Shown piece after piece: positions 8,840-15,992 of a stretch of DNA of 64,000 nt. The stretch comes from Paraclostridium bifermentans (GTDB taxonomy: Bacteria > Bacillota > Clostridia > Peptostreptococcales > Peptostreptococcaceae): assembly GCF_019916025.1 (NCBI RefSeq), contig NZ_CP079738.1:62001-126000 (forward strand), read 5' to 3'. Each line of letters starts with the position of its first letter. Position 1 is the first letter of the stretch. Under the pieces are notes generated by a model. That model worked only from the letters and a program-made list of their open reading frames with translations, had not been told where the DNA came from and made no database searches. The position numbers were made by a program, and so were the translations under genes.

Positions 8840-9352
8840 ATGAAAATTGCAATAGTGGGATATAGTGGAAGTGGAAAATCTACAATGGCTAAGCAACTAT
8901 CAAGTTATTATAATACTCCTGTTTTACACCTTGATACAATTCAATTTACACCAGGTTGGGTTGAGAGAGACAAGGACGAGGGGCGCGCCCTAACTAAAGA
9001 ATTTATGAAGAATGAATCTTGGGTTATAGATGGTAACTATAGAGGTTTTTATCAAAGAGAAAGATTAGAACAAGCGGATAAAATAATTTTTCTAAATTTT
9101 CCTCGTAGGATATGCTTTTTTAGAGCGTATAAAAGATATTTAAATAATAGAAATAAAACACGTGAAGACAGGGCAGAAGGATGCGAAGAAAAATTCGATT
9201 TAGAGTTTGGATGGTGGATTATTCATAAAGGAAGAACAAAAGAAATAGTTAATAGATACAAGAAAATAGAAAAAGAATTTAAAGATAAAGTTATAGTTTT
9301 AAAAAGTCCAAAAGAAGTTAGATCATTTTTAGAAAATATAACTAAGATTTAA
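8840..9352 (+). CDS. P-loop nucleotide kinase of the FlaR/topology-modulation type
   Basis: A 170-residue P-loop protein of the adenylate-kinase-like group annotated as DNA topology modulation protein FlaR. Walker A is GYSGSGKST near the N-terminus, followed by LHLDTIQFTPGWVERD and the lid-like arginines in FPRRICFFRAYKRYL. I chose the ATG at 8840 after AAAAGGGGGAATAAG; the upstream in-frame ATG at 8810 has no ribosome site. The codons for DEGRAL include an isolated GGGCGCGCCC, unusual in this AT-rich region. The family's true substrate is unknown. Confidence 0.8.
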   Translation: MKIAIVGYSGSGKSTMAKQLSSYYNTPVLHLDTIQFTPGWVERDKDEGRALTKEFMKNESWVIDGNYRGFYQRERLEQADKIIFLNFPRRICFFRAYKRYLNNRNKTREDRAEGCEEKFDLEFGWWIIHKGRTKEIVNRYKKIEKEFKDKVIVLKSPKEVRSFLENITKI

Positions 9353-9374
9353 AATTATATAAAACGTATTATAA

Positions 9375-9418
9375 AAAAGTCATGAATATCCTAGTTGATT
9401 AGGTTTTCATGACTTAAT
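9375..9418. terminator. Terminator downstream of the P-loop kinase
   Basis: AAGTCATGAA and TTCATGACTT with an inner CCTA/TTAGG pairing, preceded by A6 and followed by TTTTT. Confidence 0.7.
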
Positions 9419-9485
9419 TTTTACAACTTAAACTATAGTGAACTATTTAATAATATTTGGAGAAAAATCTAAAATTTTATATATT

Positions 9486-10475
9486 TTAGTTCTCGTTATT
9501 TATAACTAAAGTATCTCTATAAGGAAAAATCTTTATTTCTGTAGAATTTAAATCTTCCTTATTCATATCTATAGCGTTTATCTGATTATTATTGTATGTA
9601 TTGTAATAATAGATGCATTTATCTTGGTTCATACAAGAAGTATATTGAGTTAGATCATATTTACCTTCTGGAGTTTTTACAGCGCCATTTAGCATAGCGA
9701 CATTATTTAATATATGGAAAAACTCACTTACCCCACAAAATTCTATATCTGAAGACTCTAAGCTAGATTTATAGAAAGCAGCTCTTATAAATCTAGATGC
9801 AGATGAAAAATCACCAGGGATTCCAAACATACCCAGACCTTGAGATTGAGGAGTTAAATTTAATCTACTCCATTTAGTATTCTGAGGTTGGTCAGCGGTT
9901 ACACCCATATATTGAATTAGGTTTGTTGTATGCCAATTAAAAGTTGGTGCATTTGTTAAGACCCCCACTTCATTATCATAAATGCTTAATTTTTCTTTTG
10001 TATTTTCAATAACCAAGCATTTACCATTTTTATCAGATACAATCCAATGAAGTGTTGGCAAAGGGGTAAATTTGTTTAATTGTCTATTTACTAGATTTAT
10101 ATTTTCTAGTTCTGGTTTTAACTCTTCTATAGTTTCAAAGTTTGATAGTATCCATAATATCAAATCGTATGGAGGTAAATTATTTTTTCCTTCTAGTAAA
10201 TCATTTGAATGATATGCAAATCCAGGAAAATTTAAACCTGCGCAAGCTAATCCTTTTTCATTCATTGCTTCAGCAAATAACGGATGATTATCTATTATAG
10301 TTGCCATACCCATAACTGCATATTTTGTAGATTTAGTTTCATTAGTTGCTACGTTTTTATATTCAAAATTTCTAGGAACAAGATGAACAGCTTGATTAAA
10401 GTTGTATTCTATATCCATATTTCTTCCAAATAAATGTTGCCCGTCTTTTGTTTTTAATGTTAGTGCTGTACACAT
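9486..10475 (-). CDS. bsh: Bile salt hydrolase (choloylglycine hydrolase)
   Basis: A 329-residue Ntn-hydrolase that deconjugates glycine or taurine bile acids; penicillin V acylases are the nearest alternative. All family active-site residues are in place: the nucleophile Cys2 exposed after removal of Met1, Arg18, Asp21, Asn82 (AGLNFP), Asn175 (LTNAPTF) and Arg228 (SASRFIRAAF). The tail segment IYYYNTYNNNQINAIDMNKE is nearly the same as I recall for the Clostridium perfringens bile salt hydrolase, as is the length. The ATG follows AAGGAAGTG. No signal peptide, so it is intracellular. Monocistronic. A 12-bp palindrome, TAAACTAGTTTA, lies at 10500-10511 upstream of the start. The gene points to a gut lifestyle. 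Confidence 0.93.
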   Translation of the reverse strand: MCTALTLKTKDGQHLFGRNMDIEYNFNQAVHLVPRNFEYKNVATNETKSTKYAVMGMATIIDNHPLFAEAMNEKGLACAGLNFPGFAYHSNDLLEGKNNLPPYDLILWILSNFETIEELKPELENINLVNRQLNKFTPLPTLHWIVSDKNGKCLVIENTKEKLSIYDNEVGVLTNAPTFNWHTTNLIQYMGVTADQPQNTKWSRLNLTPQSQGLGMFGIPGDFSSASRFIRAAFYKSSLESSDIEFCGVSEFFHILNNVAMLNGAVKTPEGKYDLTQYTSCMNQDKCIYYYNTYNNNQINAIDMNKEDLNSTEIKIFPYRDTLVINNEN

Positions 10476-10566
10476 TTTTTACACTTCCTTTTTATCGTAT
10501 AAACTAGTTTAAATATATTTATATTTTTTACCCGATTGGTAAATAAATAAACCTAGAATAAAGGGA

Positions 10567-10604
10567 AAGCCCTTAAAATTTATCAATTCGGATTTTAAGG
10601 GCTT
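10567..10604. terminator. Terminator overlapping the stop of the 50-residue gene
   Basis: Perfect 13-bp arms AAGCCCTTAAAAT / ATTTTAAGGGCTT with a 12-nt loop. It ends transcription of the small minus-strand gene. Confidence 0.75.
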
Positions 10605-10755
10605 ATTTCTTGCTACTATCTAGTGCAGCTCCAATAGCAATGCCTATACATAAGCATAAAGCTAATTTGTCATATATCATACCAAATGTAATACCTATAC
10701 ACATGCAAAGTAATAAATAATTATTACTATTTTTATTATTACCATTTCCACTCAT
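10603..10755 (-). CDS. Small glycine-zipper membrane protein
   Basis: A 50-residue protein, too short for usual gene calling. An Asn-rich head (SGNGNNKNSNNY) is followed by two hydrophobic stretches with repeated small residues (CMCIGITFGMIY and CLCIGIAIGAALD), the pattern of glycine-zipper family proteins. The ATG at 10755 follows AATGGAGATG at a good distance, and a terminator overlaps the stop codon, which supports a real unit. Function unknown. Confidence 0.65.
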   Translation of the reverse strand: MSGNGNNKNSNNYLLLCMCIGITFGMIYDKLALCLCIGIAIGAALDSSKK

Positions 10756-10796
10756 AAGAACATCTCCATTACTAAATAAAAAAATTTTTTACATTT

Positions 10797-10919
10797 TTAG
10801 AATAAATCTATTTGTTTTTCAAAAACAATTTGATAACAATATGGACATGACACACTTGAATCTGGCAGACCAGTTTTTACCTTGAAACCTCTATTAATTG
10901 GGACTTCTATAAATTTATA
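10797..10919 (-). pseudogene. Possible remnant of a zinc-ribbon protein
   Basis: An open frame of 40 codons without any start codon reads ...VPINRGFKVKTGLPDSS then SCPYCYQIVFEKQ before a stop. It has one CxxC knuckle and no second one. It looks like decayed coding sequence rather than a live gene. The parent family is not identified. Confidence 0.25.
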
Positions 10920-11009
10920 TTAATATATATAGTTCTCTTCCTTAATAAATTTAAGTTTAACTTAATTATATCAGATTTATAAATTGATACATGTTCAACA
11001 AAATTGAAA

Positions 11010-11288
11010 TTACCCCATATATGCAGCAATAACTATTATAGAAATTATTGATACTATATCTACTACAAACATTAAAATGTAATGGACGGCTAACTTAATA
11101 TTTTTATTTGTAGTCCAATAAATAATAGATAAAATACAATAAGATAAAAATGCCCCTAGAACTATCATAGGAATTTTATATGGATTAACATAAGGATTAA
11201 TAACAAAAAAATAGGATGGTCCGTATAAAAAAAAGATAGTTACAATTAATCCTATAATCCAATCAATTAGTTTTCTGTATTTACTCAT
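11010..11288 (-). CDS. Small three-helix membrane protein, unknown
   Basis: 92 residues with three hydrophobic segments (about 8-28, 38-58 and 66-88) and a Tyr/Pro-rich loop (GPSYFFVINPYVNPYK). The ATG follows GGAGTGATTTAAAA. It is alone on its strand. No family recognised. Confidence 0.6.
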   Translation of the reverse strand: MSKYRKLIDWIIGLIVTIFFLYGPSYFFVINPYVNPYKIPMIVLGAFLSYCILSIIYWTTNKNIKLAVHYILMFVVDIVSIISIIVIAAYMG

Positions 11289-11505
11289 TTTTAAATCACT
11301 CCATTCGAATTAATAACAAAATTAAATTGCTTACGTAAATTAAAAATAACATTGTTAATCAGCTTAAGAACAATTATACAAGAACAGTAGACAGATAAAA
11401 TAAAATTGGATTAATATAGATTTATTTTGGAGTGAGATTTATAATTTTAAATATATAACTAAATGTTTTTTTAGCATTTTAGGGAAATCTTAAGGGGGGA
11501 TACTT

Positions 11506-11976
11506 ATAAATAACTATAAATTTAAATTTGATACTAAGCAAAAAATAATAGAAATTATAAACTTATCATTATTAATTTTTATGATAGCATATTTAATTAT
11601 TAACTGGAATAATATAGGTGATAATGTAGCATCCCATTATAATTCAGTTGGTCAGATTGATTCGTGGGGAAGTAAGAGTAGTTTAATAGTACTCCCTATA
11701 ATTACAATGATAGTAAATGCATCTATGAGTGGGGTATTATTTTTCCCACAAGCGCTAGATATACCTATAAAACTCACTGAAGAAAATTATGTTAAAGTTT
11801 ATGAGTTAACGAGAGATTTGATGAATTTTACTAAGATAGCAATTAATATTTCATTTTTATATATGACTATTATGTCAGCAAATTGTAAGCCTTTAGGCAC
11901 TTGGTTTTTAGCAATTTTTTTGACCGTAATATTTATGCCAATATTTATATATTATATAAAAATAAGAAAATTATAG
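11506..11976 (+). CDS. DUF1648 membrane protein with apparent AUA start codon
   Basis: The DUF1648 signature is clear: NWNNIGDNVASHYNSVGQID followed by SWGSKSSLIVLPI, with four membrane helices over about 156 residues. The first ATG in frame (11581) lies inside the first helix and has no ribosome site. Upstream in frame, the codons for NNYKFKFDTKQKIIEIINLS supply the expected cytoplasmic head of the family. They begin at an ATA at 11506, 6 nt after a run of six G, and an in-frame TAA sits just before the G run. Either AUA serves as a rare start or the original ATG has been lost and the gene is impaired. A conservative call would be 11581-11976. Confidence 0.65.
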   Translation: MNNYKFKFDTKQKIIEIINLSLLIFMIAYLIINWNNIGDNVASHYNSVGQIDSWGSKSSLIVLPIITMIVNASMSGVLFFPQALDIPIKLTEENYVKVYELTRDLMNFTKIAINISFLYMTIMSANCKPLGTWFLAIFLTVIFMPIFIYYIKIRKL

Positions 11977-11994
11977 AAAAAATACTTTAACATT

Positions 11995-12013
11995 TTATGG
12001 TATAATAAAAATC
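11995..12013 (+). promoter_or_regulatory. Extended -10 promoter of the type I toxin mRNA
   Basis: TGGTATAAT at 11998-12006 is an extended -10 element. It predicts a transcript start near 12013, so the mRNA would begin with AGGAATTGAAATCT, which pairs with its own 3' end. Confidence 0.55.
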
Positions 12014-12087
12014 AGGAATTGAAATCTATAGAGTGGTGTTCCATTAAACTTTCTAGCCTACTTCTTAATTGGAAGGAGGTGAGAAGT

Positions 12088-12240
12088 ATGGAACTAAAGA
12101 TAATTGTTAGTGCTATAAGCACTGTATGTATTGGTCTTTTGACTAATTACATATATGACAAATTAAAAAACCACTCTAGTCGCCCAACTAAGAGTGGTAT
12201 AGAACTTGATATAAAAATCAAATTCAAGCATTTCAAATAA
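12088..12240 (+). CDS. Type I toxin-antitoxin system toxin, membrane peptide
   Basis: A 50-residue peptide: a hydrophobic helix (IIVSAISTVCIGLLTNYIY) followed by a basic tail with SRPTKSGIELDIKIKFKHFK. The SxxP-KSG-E-x(3)-IKFK tail is the hallmark of the C. difficile type I toxins paired with RCd antitoxin RNAs. The ATG at 12088 follows the strong site AAGGAGGTGAGAAGT; the longer frame from 12019 has none. The mRNA 5' leader (12013-12041) is complementary to its 3' region (12247-12284), which could fold the message and hide the ribosome site. An antisense RNA overlaps the coding region. Such toxins depolarise or permeabilise the membrane. Confidence 0.85.
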   Translation: MELKIIVSAISTVCIGLLTNYIYDKLKNHSSRPTKSGIELDIKIKFKHFK

Positions 12241-12291
12241 ATTAATTTGGAATATCACTCTACTGCGAATAGACTTCAATTCCTTTTTTAT
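12164..12291 (-). ncRNA. Antisense antitoxin RNA of the type I toxin
   Basis: On the minus strand a TATAAT at 12298-12303 predicts a start near 12291. The RNA would run across the 3' region and tail of the toxin gene and stop at a clear terminator inside the toxin coding sequence: stem CCACTCT / AGAGTGG (12171-12197) with a T6 run at 12165-12170. This is the architecture of C. difficile RCd antitoxins, where the terminator encodes part of the conserved toxin tail. Length about 128 nt. Predicted from sequence only. Confidence 0.75.
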
Positions 12292-12353
12292 ATTTATATT
12301 ATATCACAATTCAACATCTTTTAAACTTAATTTTTAAAATAGATAATCAGGAT

Positions 12354-13649
12354 TTAAAGATCTTTATAATTTATAACTTTTTCCTCTCCAGATATCATAT
12401 TTTTAATCTTTATTTCATTATTATCAACTTCATTTTCCCCAATAAATATTACATTATTTATATTTAATTTATTTGCGTAATTTAATTTTTTCTTTAAACT
12501 ATCATCTTCAAAATAAATACTTACGTTGTATCCTTTTTCATTTAAGTCTGACATAACCTTTCCGCTATATTCAAGTGTATTACCTATTGGTATTATTAAA
12601 TAATCAGAACTAGACTTTATATTATATCTATCTATGAATCCAATTTCTTTTAAAACAAAGAATAATCTTGTTAATCCAATAGATATTCCAACTCCAGGTA
12701 ATATATTATTTGTATAATTCTCGGCTAAATTATCATATCTACCACCAGAGCAAATAGATCCAAACTGTTCATTGCCTATAAGGAATGTTTCAAACACACT
12801 TCCTGTGTAATAATCTAATCCTCTGATTATCTTTAAATCAACTTCAAATTCATTATCTTTTACACCTAAAATTTTCAATGTAGATACAACTTTTTTTAAT
12901 TCATCTAATCCTTCAGAGAAACATTCATTTTGGATGTTTAAATTCACTAACTTATCTAGTAGAATGTCATTTGACTCATTAAGATTTAGTAAGTTAGTTA
13001 AGTAAATACTTTTTTCATCTCCGATAATATCACGTAAACTTTTATTAAAAGCGTCTTTACCTATTTTATCATATTTATCTATAAGAGTTACAACCTCTTG
13101 AACATCGTATATTTGTAATTGAGATAACACTCCTTTTAAAATTTTTCTATTACTAATTTTAAACTTATAATCGTTTAAACCAATAGACTTAAATGCTTTA
13201 GATGCTAGACTAATTACCCATGCATCATTGTAGACACTTAGTTTATCTTTTCCAATGACATCTACATCTAACTGGTAAAACTCTCTGTATCTACCCCTTT
13301 GATTTCTTTCGCCTCTATATACTTTACCTAGCTGATATTTTTTGAAAGGAAATACTAGATCGTTATAGTTTTGTGCTACATATCTTGCAAAAGGCACTGT
13401 TAAATCAAATCGTAAAGATAAATCATTTTTTCCTTTTTCAAATCTATATACTTGCTTTTCTGTTTCACCACCACTTTTAGCAAGTAATACACTTGATTTT
13501 TCTATTATAGGTGTATCAATGGCTAAACATCCGTTATTTTCATATATATTTGTTATTTTGTTTACTATATCGTTAAAAATTGATTGGTCATTAGGTAATA
13601 ACTCCATGAATCCTGGTAAAATACTTGGTTTTATATAGTTGTTTTTCAT
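12354..13649 (-). CDS. hisS: Divergent histidyl-tRNA synthetase paralogue
   Basis: A 431-residue class II synthetase. Motif 2 lies in KVYRGERNQRGRYREFYQLD, the histidine-specific motifs are RGLDYYTGSVFE and SGGRYDNL, and a C-terminal anticodon-binding domain follows (about 330-431), so it is not a truncated HisZ. The segment RFDLTVPFARYVAQN plus GRYREFYQ is closer to the eukaryotic/archaeal-like HisRS branch than to the usual clostridial enzyme, which has RPEGTAG and GRLREFHQ. It is therefore likely a second, specialised copy. It lies behind a leader peptide and terminator. Possible roles: resistance to a HisRS inhibitor, or supply during His shortage. Confidence 0.85.
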   Translation of the reverse strand: MKNNYIKPSILPGFMELLPNDQSIFNDIVNKITNIYENNGCLAIDTPIIEKSSVLLAKSGGETEKQVYRFEKGKNDLSLRFDLTVPFARYVAQNYNDLVFPFKKYQLGKVYRGERNQRGRYREFYQLDVDVIGKDKLSVYNDAWVISLASKAFKSIGLNDYKFKISNRKILKGVLSQLQIYDVQEVVTLIDKYDKIGKDAFNKSLRDIIGDEKSIYLTNLLNLNESNDILLDKLVNLNIQNECFSEGLDELKKVVSTLKILGVKDNEFEVDLKIIRGLDYYTGSVFETFLIGNEQFGSICSGGRYDNLAENYTNNILPGVGISIGLTRLFFVLKEIGFIDRYNIKSSSDYLIIPIGNTLEYSGKVMSDLNEKGYNVSIYFEDDSLKKKLNYANKLNINNVIFIGENEVDNNEIKIKNMISGEEKVINYKDL

Positions 13650-13688
13650 ATAATATCGCTCCTATTTGAATAAATTATTTTTAATATT

Positions 13689-13915
13689 AAAAAAAGCCAT
13701 GTAGGCATATATCCCACATGGCTTAATAAATTATAAATACACTTAATTTATCATTCCTAGAGATACAAGCCTACGCGAACAGACTTGTATCTGCTTAAAC
13801 AGACCAAGTCTCTAGAAATGTTGATGTATTAAATTTAATCTAATAAGTGTATTCATAATAATCCTCCTAAAAAATAATTTATAAAGATAATAGTCCAATA
13901 AATAAGAAAAGTCAA
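13689..13915 (-). promoter_or_regulatory. Attenuator-like leader of the hisS paralogue
   Basis: A good promoter (TTGACT at 13910-13915, 17-nt spacer, TATTAT at 13887-13892) starts an RNA near 13880. The leader carries a 14-codon ORF, then a long helix (CATTTCTAGAGA with TCTCTAGGAATG), two mutually exclusive inner hairpins (CTTGGTCTG with CAGATACAAG, or TACAAG with CTTGTA), and an outer helix pairing the leader ORF with 13733-13742. A terminator (AAGCCATGT / ACATGGCTT plus T7) at 13689-13724 ends it before hisS. It lacks the T-box core, so control by leader translation is more likely than a tRNA-binding T-box. Confidence 0.65.
13812..13856 (-). CDS. Leader peptide with His codons
   Basis: A 14-residue ORF, MNTLIRLNLIHQHF, with a strong AGGAGG site 6 nt before its ATG. 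It contains two His codons (CAT CAA CAT) right at the base of the downstream helix, where a stalled ribosome would change folding. It precedes the terminator of a histidyl-tRNA synthetase gene, so it may act as a His-sensing leader. Two codons is a low number for classical attenuation, so this stays a hypothesis. Confidence 0.5.
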   Translation of the reverse strand: MNTLIRLNLIHQHF

Positions 13916-13954
13916 TAGTAATTTTTAGAATCTATTTTCATTAACATGCAAACT

Positions 13955-14071
13955 TTAAAATTCTAAAACAAAAACTGAGAACATAACTATTGTTGATAGT
14001 GCAAAAAAGATTAAAGAAACTCCAGCTTTCTTTTTCCTAGATTCAATTATTTGTTTATCTGTATCACTCAT
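13955..14071 (-). CDS. Small single-helix membrane protein, tentative
   Basis: A 38-residue ORF: a charged head (SDTDKQIIESRKKKAG) then one helix (VSLIFFALSTIVMFSVFVLEF). The ribosome site is weak (AAGAAG, rather far), so expression is uncertain. The composition is typical of small membrane proteins. Confidence 0.35.
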   Translation of the reverse strand: MSDTDKQIIESRKKKAGVSLIFFALSTIVMFSVFVLEF

Positions 14072-14317
14072 ATGAGACAAATACTTCTTTTTGCCTATCA
14101 AAATACCTTTACATAGTATGTTTTACAATGTCAAAATTATTTTACATGGCTAAATTTCAACCTTTATATAATGTATATATAAGTAAATCATAACATATAA
14201 CAACCTTTATTTTATAAAGGACATACTAGATTTATTTTCTATAAATATTGGGTAGTATATAATATTATTGATAATTAATATATGTTGGATTAAATATCCT
14301 ATAAAGGAGATGATTTC

Positions 14318-15028
14318 TTGAAGAAATTTACATGTGAAAATTGTAAAAGTAAATTATATGCAAGAGAAGTTCCAATATTTTCTTCCTTAGAAAAAGATGA
14401 GATGAATAAAATAGCTACTAATATGGATCACATTACCTTTAATAAGGGAGATATACTTTGCACAGAAGGGGAAGAATCGTCTAAGTTATTTATTTTAAGT
14501 AGCGGGTCTGTAAAGCTTTCAAAGCTTACTAATGAAGGTAAAGAACAAATAGTACATATTTTAAATGAAGGTGAATTTTTTGGAGAATCGAATCTATTTG
14601 ATAATAGAGCTATTAGTAATTTTACAGCAACTATTTTAGAAAAAACTAACGTATGTATAATGTCTAAAGATAACTTTGAAGAAGTTTTAAGCAAGAACCC
14701 AAATATAGCTTTTAAGATAATAAACCAGCTTAGTAAAAGGTTAGTAGAGACGGAGAATATAGCACTAAATTTAGCTACAAATGATGTTCATTCAAGGATA
14801 GCAAACATGCTTTTAGATTTTAGTGAAAAATACGGAGTTAAATCTAATGAAGGTATTATAGTTAGGATGCCTATCAGTAGAGAAGGTATGGGAAATTACT
14901 GCGGGATTACAAGAGAAACTATAAGTAGAAAACTTCCTATGTTTGAAGATATAGGAGCGATAAAATTAAAAGGAAATAAAACTATAATAATAAAAAATTT
15001 AAATCAGTTGAAAGAATTTATTTACTAA
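14318..15028 (+). CDS. Crp/Fnr-family regulator with N-terminal CxxC
   Basis: A 236-residue regulator. The start is TTG at 14318 after AAAGGAGATG. An N-terminal CENC pair precedes the cyclic-nucleotide-binding fold (about 20-140, with LFILSSGSVKLSKL and EFFGESNLF), and a C-terminal HTH_Crp carries MPISREGMGNYCGITRETIS. The two N-terminal Cys could bind a metal or redox centre, but the four-Cys set of E. coli FNR is incomplete. The convergent cupin operon has a TGAT-N4-ATCA box at its promoter, the expected recognition sequence, so this protein is a good candidate activator of it. Confidence 0.85.
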   Translation: MKKFTCENCKSKLYAREVPIFSSLEKDEMNKIATNMDHITFNKGDILCTEGEESSKLFILSSGSVKLSKLTNEGKEQIVHILNEGEFFGESNLFDNRAISNFTATILEKTNVCIMSKDNFEEVLSKNPNIAFKIINQLSKRLVETENIALNLATNDVHSRIANMLLDFSEKYGVKSNEGIIVRMPISREGMGNYCGITRETISRKLPMFEDIGAIKLKGNKTIIIKNLNQLKEFIY

Positions 15029-15030
15029 TA

Positions 15031-15066
15031 AAAAAAGCTATAGTTGTATAACTATAGCTTTTTTAT
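15031..15066. terminator. Bidirectional terminator between fnr-like gene and cupins
   Basis: AAAAAAGCTATAGTT / AACTATAGCTTTTTT with a 4-nt loop, serving convergent genes. Confidence 0.85.
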
Positions 15067-15070
15067 ATAT

Positions 15071-15406
15071 CTACGATTTTACTAAAATATTAAATAATTT
15101 CACATCACTTAGAGCCTGTACTCCGTAATTTATATCTGCCTCCATTGCGACTATGTCTCCTTCATTTAATACTACTTCTTCATCTTCATTGTATAAAATT
15201 TTACAACTACCTTCTATCATTACAAATAAAGTTTCCATTTCATAATATTCTTTATCTATGCTTTCACCTTTTGCAAATGAGAAGAATCTTATTTCTGTAT
15301 TATCGTTATCTATTAAAGCTTTGCTAGCAATTTTGTTTCCCGTGTGACTTATCATTTCATTTAATGCTATTTTTTTAAAAGGTTCAATATTTCTTAAGTA
15401 TTTCAT
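15071..15406 (-). CDS. Cupin-domain protein
   Basis: A 111-residue single cupin. Strands are visible around MIEGSCKILYNEDEEVVLNE and GDIVAMEADINYGVQAL. The first cupin motif lacks the usual His pair (it has YYEMETLFVM), so metal binding is doubtful. The ATG at 15406 follows AAGGAGGATTAGCAT, and the gene begins 3 nt after its upstream partner, another cupin, so they form an operon. Function unknown; control by the FNR-like regulator is suggested by the promoter. Confidence 0.7.
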   Translation of the reverse strand: MKYLRNIEPFKKIALNEMISHTGNKIASKALIDNDNTEIRFFSFAKGESIDKEYYEMETLFVMIEGSCKILYNEDEEVVLNEGDIVAMEADINYGVQALSDVKLFNILVKS

Positions 15407-15409
15407 ATG

Positions 15410-15748
15410 CTAATCCTCCTTAACTACAACTAAAAGCATTTTCATATCTTCTTTTGCTGTTACTTGATGAGGTATATTTGCAGGCATTACAACAAATTGA
15501 CCCTTAGTGGCTTCCATTGAGTTATCTCCTATTTTTACAGTTGCGACCCCTTCATGTATATAAATTAAAGCATCACCTTTTGCTGCATGAGGACCAACCC
15601 CCTCACCTTTTCCAAAGGCTAGAACTGTGATGCCTACACCTTTTTTCTGAGCTATAGTAACTGTTTCTATTTGACCATCTTTACAACTTACTAAACTATC
15701 AAAATCTATGCTTTGTCCTTTTACAATGTTCTTTATTAATTCACTCAT
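15410..15748 (-). CDS. Cupin-domain protein, first gene of the pair
   Basis: A 112-residue single-domain cupin. Motif 1 appears as [18 protein letters not shown] and motif 2 as MPANIPHQV, so two or more metal-ligand His are retained. Similar small cupins occur in anaerobes next to redox regulators. The ATG follows AAAAGGAGATTATG. The promoter 30-80 nt upstream has TATAAT and an FNR-type box centred 41 nt from the predicted start. Confidence 0.75.
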   Translation of the reverse strand: MSELIKNIVKGQSIDFDSLVSCKDGQIETVTIAQKKGVGITVLAFGKGEGVGPHAAKGDALIYIHEGVATVKIGDNSMEATKGQFVVMPANIPHQVTAKEDMKMLLVVVKED

Positions 15749-15786
15749 ATCATAATCTCCTTTTAATGTATTTATTTTATAGGTAC

Positions 15787-15829
15787 ATTATATTTGAATC
15801 CTTAAAATAAAAATGTGATTATAATCAAA
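15787..15829 (-). promoter_or_regulatory. Class II FNR-type promoter of the cupin operon
   Basis: Palindrome TGAT-TATA-ATCA at 15816-15827 matches the FNR consensus TTGAT-N4-ATCAA except the outermost bases. TATAAT on the minus strand is at 15787-15792, giving a start near 15780. The box centre then falls near -41, the position for class II activation. Confidence 0.6.
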
Positions 15830-15992
15830 GTTTTAGATTTTATTTAAAGTGTAAGTCGTATAGGAAAATGGTATAAAGTATAAGAGTAAGGTGTACACAT
15901 GGGTTATAGCAATACTATAAACTTAGGTACTTTATTAAAGCTAAGAAAAATTATATAATAACTAAATTGTTATATATTAAGGGGAACTATAT

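Noticed and set aside
8981-8990. GGGCGCGCCC as a foreign insertion or engineered site
   Set aside because: It falls in frame inside a normal coding sequence and encodes plausible residues; probably chance.
13689-13915. T-box riboswitch upstream of hisS
   Set aside because: No T-box core (TGGNACCGCG-like) or stem I AGGGTGG-type landmarks are present; the leader ORF and helices suggest another mechanism.
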